Shown here: one piece after another, positions 14,041 to 16,479 of the stretch
How positions within the stretch are numbered: position 1 is the first letter of the stretch
Layout of the letters: each line of letters opens with the position of its first letter
Assembly: GCA_039180865.1 (NCBI GenBank)
Contig: JBCDCZ010000077.1
Span: forward strand, 1 to 16,479
Origin: JBCDCU01 sp039180865
GTDB taxonomy: Bacteria; Pseudomonadota; Alphaproteobacteria; Rhizobiales; JACESI01
Reading direction: 5' to 3'
DNA: 16,479 bases
Notes under the pieces: generated by a model
Database searches by the model: none
What the model saw: only the letters and a program-made list of their open reading frames with translations
Told to the model about the DNA's origin: nothing
Translations under genes and position numbers: made by a program

Positions 14041-15469
14041 ATTGTTCCCGATACTTTTGAACGACGCGAAGGGCGATAATGTTGAGCACCAGTGTCACAC
14101 AGAAAAGCATGAGCCCGAGTGCGAAAGCGGCGAGCGTTTTCGCGGAACTGAATTCCTGGTCGCCAACAAGCAGCGTAACGATCTGAACCGTCACGGTGGT
14201 GACCGCTTCAAGCGGGTTAAGGGTGAGATTGGCCGCAAGACCGGCGGCCATAACCACAATCATCGTTTCGCCGATTGCGCGGGAGATCGCAAGAATCAGT
14301 GCCGATACGATGCCAGGGAGTGCCGCTGGCAACACAACCTTTCGGATTGTCTCCGATTTCGTCGCACCAAGTCCCGCTGAGCCGTCACGAAGAGATTGCG
14401 GCACTGCATTGATCACATCATCCGACAGGGACGAGACGAAAGGAATGATCATAATTCCCATTACCAATCCTGCGGCAAGCGCACTTTCAGATGATGCAGG
14501 AATGGCAAACCCAAGAGTCGGTTCGGTCCAGGCACTGAGCCAATCGAAAAAGTTCCGGATCGACGGAGCGACCGTCAATGCTGCGAAAAAGCCATAAACA
14601 ACAGTCGGAATACCGGCGAGAATTTCCAGGACCGGTTTCGCAATGCCGCGGACACGGTTACTCGCATAATCGGAGAGATAAATCGCTGACATCAAACCGA
14701 CCGGGGCCGCGACCAGAATAGCAATAAATGTGATGAGCATAGTACCCGCAAGGAGTGGTATCGCACCAAACACTTCGCTATTGCGTTGCTGAGCCTCTGC
14801 AAGTTCAGCAGCCGTGGCGCCGGCTGGTTCATAGGCCCCTTGTGGACTCCAATGGAGACCAAAGAGAAAGTCGAACGCGTTGACCTTCTGAAAGAATGCC
14901 AGCGATTCATAGATCAACGAGAAAACAATGCCGAAAGTCGTGAGGACCGCCACTACTGACGCTGAGATCAGCGCAATCATGCTGACACGTTCAACACCAT
15001 GACGCGCCCTTTTCGCAGGCTGGATTTGTCGCCATGCATATATGCCGCCGAAAAGAACAGCGGTGGCGACGATGGCCGCGAGTATCCACGCAGAATAGAA
15101 CCTAATTGATTCAACGAGTTCACCGGCTGCGACCCGCGCTTCATCGTTCCCGCTGGCAATGCCTCCGGTTGCAAGCGCCTTCGCATCGCGCAGGAAAGCC
15201 TCGCGCTGCGGAAGGTTCATATTCTCGATTTCGGAGGAAAACGCACTGAGAACAGAGGAGTCGAGATAACGTGGAAGGCCAAGCTGCCAGGCAATTATGA
15301 GGAAGAAGGCCGGAAGAACAGCCCAAAGTCCGAGATAGGTTCCATGAAATCCTGGAAGAGAATGGAGGAGCTTCGGATCTCCACCAACGACTGAAAGCGC
15401 GCGGTTCTTTCCAAGATAATAGCAAACGCAAAAGATCACGACCAACGCGATGAGCAATTGTGTCGTCAT
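14033..15469 (-). CDS. pstC: Phosphate ABC transporter permease PstC
   Basis: PstC is the partner permease of PstA. The C-terminal ~320 residues match the classical six-segment PstC, beginning at about 162 and including LAGIPTVVYGFFAALTVAP (284-302), MGIMIIPFVSSLSDDV and the EAA loop DGSAGLGATKSETIRKVVLP (362-381), then ISRAIGETMIVVMAAG. The N-terminal ~160 residues are an extension with three hydrophobic segments (about 4-19, 46-62 and 125-145) and a 60-residue polar loop. This matches DUF3708 (PF12501), common in proteobacterial PstC, so the 478-residue length is normal for this subtype. GGTGGGGG lies about nine bases before the ATG. It follows pstS after a 106-base gap holding a terminator-like hairpin and overlaps pstA by eight bases. 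Confidence 0.96.
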   Translation of the reverse strand: MTTQLLIALVVIFCVCYYLGKNRALSVVGGDPKLLHSLPGFHGTYLGLWAVLPAFFLIIAWQLGLPRYLDSSVLSAFSSEIENMNLPQREAFLRDAKALATGGIASGNDEARVAAGELVESIRFYSAWILAAIVATAVLFGGIYAWRQIQPAKRARHGVERVSMIALISASVVAVLTTFGIVFSLIYESLAFFQKVNAFDFLFGLHWSPQGAYEPAGATAAELAEAQQRNSEVFGAIPLLAGTMLITFIAILVAAPVGLMSAIYLSDYASNRVRGIAKPVLEILAGIPTVVYGFFAALTVAPSIRNFFDWLSAWTEPTLGFAIPASSESALAAGLVMGIMIIPFVSSLSDDVINAVPQSLRDGSAGLGATKSETIRKVVLPAALPGIVSALILAISRAIGETMIVVMAAGLAANLTLNPLEAVTTVTVQIVTLLVGDQEFSSAKTLAAFALGLMLFCVTLVLNIIALRVVQKYREQYD

Positions 15470-15510
15470 GACGGTGCCCCCACCAGAATAGACGAAAACG
15501 GATGTCTACG

Positions 15511-15549
15511 AAAAAGCCGCCGGCATTCGCTTAACGAATGGTCGGCGGC
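15511..15549 (-). terminator. Hairpin with U-tract between pstS and pstC
   Basis: Read on the minus strand, GCCGCCG and CGGCGGC form seven base pairs, a 2x1 internal bulge follows, then CATTCG/CGAATG gives six more pairs around a five-base TTAAG loop. Five T residues come directly after the stem (complement of 15511-15515). It begins 27 bases after the pstS stop. It is probably a partial terminator, or a 3' stabilising hairpin on pstS mRNA, that keeps PstS far above the permeases while allowing read-through. Confidence 0.8.
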
Positions 15550-15575
15550 CGGTATCAATCAAACCCGTAGCCAGC

Positions 15576-16479
15576 TTAGAGAGCAAGCGGTGTCAGGTTC
15601 TTTGCTGCTTCAGCGATAGCTGCGCGGTCTGCATCTGGAAGTGGGATGAGACCTTTGTCACCGAGATAACCTTCAGGACCCCATGTTCCTTCAGCAGTAA
15701 ACTCAGCAACGTACTCTTCGATGCCAGGAATGACACCGACGTGCTCTTTCTTCACATAGAAGAAGAGTGAGCGTGAGATCGGATAGTCGCCTGCAGCGAT
15801 TTTTTCGAACTCAGGGGCCGTACCATCAACGATAGCGCCTTTGAGCTTGTCAGCATTCTGGTCAAGGAATGAGAAGCCAAAGATACCGAGAGCATTCGGG
15901 TTGGCTTCTAACTTCTGAACGATCAGATTGTCGTTCTCACCAGCTTCGATGAACGCGCCGTCTTCACGGATTTCGCGCGCAACTTTTTTGAATGCTTTTT
16001 TGTCTTCTTTGCGAAGCGCCTTCAGCATGTCGAATTTCTTCGCGCCGCCGTCCATAGCAATCTCTTCGAAAGCGTCACGGGTACCTGAGGTTGGAGGAGG
16101 TCCGAGAACTTCGATTTTCAGGTCAGGAAGAGAAGCGTCAATGTCTGACCACTTCTGGTATGGATTTGCAACGAGCTTACCGTCAACCGGAACTTCCTTA
16201 GCAAGAGCCTGGAAGACCTGCTTCAGAGAAACTTCGAAAGTTGCGCCGCTCTTGGCGTTGGCAAGAACAATACCGTCGAAGCCGATCTTAACTTCAACAG
16301 GAGTAACGCCATTTTCAACGCATGATTTAAATTCTTTTTCTTTGATGCGACGTGAAGCATTGGTGATGTCTGGAGTTGCAGCACCGACGCCTTCACAGAA
16401 GAGCTTCATTCCACCGCCAGAACCGGTTGATTCAACGACCGGAGTCTTAAAAGATGTTTTCTGGCCAAACTGCTCAGCA
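15576..16479 (-). CDS. pstS: Phosphate ABC transporter substrate-binding protein PstS, C-terminal part
   Basis: PstS is the periplasmic high-affinity phosphate receptor. The frame runs off the right edge, so the signal peptide and roughly the first few dozen residues are missing; 300 codons are visible. The phosphate-binding segment STGSGGGMKLFCEGVG spans 16440-16393. Other features are ANPYQKWSDID, PPPTSGTRDAFEE (anion-binding TSGTRD), ALGIFGFSFL and DYPISRSLFFYVKKEH, and the protein ends KNLTPLAL. An internal ATG at 16409 is not the start, because the binding motif lies before it. Codon use is distinctive: GTT, GCT, GGT, TCT, CCT and CGT dominate, whereas pstC and pstA favour GCC/GCG and GTC. 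This is the pattern of highly expressed genes, consistent with PstS abundance under phosphate starvation. Its promoter and any Pho box are beyond the edge. Confidence 0.96.
   Translation of the reverse strand, partial: AEQFGQKTSFKTPVVESTGSGGGMKLFCEGVGAATPDITNASRRIKEKEFKSCVENGVTPVEVKIGFDGIVLANAKSGATFEVSLKQVFQALAKEVPVDGKLVANPYQKWSDIDASLPDLKIEVLGPPPTSGTRDAFEEIAMDGGAKKFDMLKALRKEDKKAFKKVAREIREDGAFIEAGENDNLIVQKLEANPNALGIFGFSFLDQNADKLKGAIVDGTAPEFEKIAAGDYPISRSLFFYVKKEHVGVIPGIEEYVAEFTAEGTWGPEGYLGDKGLIPLPDADRAAIAEAAKNLTPLAL

Noticed and set aside
1..16479. CRISPR arrays, insertion sequences, prophage, toxin-antitoxin or defence genes
   Set aside because: No spaced repeats, transposase, integrase or small paired genes were seen; all strong frames belong to core metabolic or regulatory families.

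Overview
The window is a compact chromosomal stretch from an alphaproteobacterium, GC roughly in the mid-50s (not computed). The placement rests on a clear gcrA cell-cycle regulator, a DUF1674/SdhAF4 small gene next to htpX, an htpX-rsmB-heparinase-like-purH series of the kind I know from Hyphomicrobiales (Rhizobiales) and relatives, and Pst permeases with the long N-terminal extensions common in this class. The order within the class is uncertain. I see no tRNA or rRNA genes, insertion sequences, phage genes or CRISPR array. I found no undescribed multi-gene system. This is mostly core metabolism, with some interesting regulatory and structural details.

Layout. (1) 1-449, minus strand: the first ~148 residues of an MttB-family (trimethylamine methyltransferase-like) protein, cut by the window edge. 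It is divergent from accA (726-1676, plus), the acetyl-CoA carboxylase alpha subunit. (2) 1706-1891, minus: a 61-residue SdhAF4-like gene, easily missed, convergent with accA and divergent from htpX. (3) 1964-9054, plus: htpX, rsmB, a heparinase II/III-like gene, purH, queF and a DUF1989 gene, with tight or coupled junctions at htpX/rsmB and queF/DUF1989. (4) 9055-9848, plus: a 272-bp regulatory region carrying a perfect CtrA full site (TTAA-N7-TTAA) and three GANTC (CcrM) sites, followed by gcrA and a strong intrinsic terminator at 9874-9903. (5) 16479 down to 9915, minus: the phosphate block pstS (3' part)-pstC-pstA-pstB-phoU-phoB. A hairpin with a U-tract sits between pstS and pstC, and the joints pstC/pstA and phoU/phoB overlap.

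How the genes work together. PstS captures phosphate in the periplasm, PstC/PstA form the channel, PstB powers it, PhoU links transport state to signalling and PhoB is the response regulator. No phoR sensor kinase lies in the window; it would be expected upstream of pstS. The pstS codons favour U-ending GTT, GCT, GGT and CGT, unlike the permease genes, which together with the pstS/pstC hairpin suggests much higher PstS output. The upstream genes serve fatty-acid synthesis (accA), complex II assembly (sdhAF4), membrane protein quality control (htpX), 16S rRNA methylation (rsmB), purine synthesis (purH) and queuosine synthesis (queF). The DUF1989 and heparinase-like proteins have no assigned substrate here.

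The points most worth a second look are the CtrA/GANTC architecture upstream of gcrA, a predicted coiled coil in an enlarged periplasmic region of PstA, the apparently unsecreted heparinase-like protein, and the DUF1989 gene coupled to queF without any urea or guanidine carboxylase partner.
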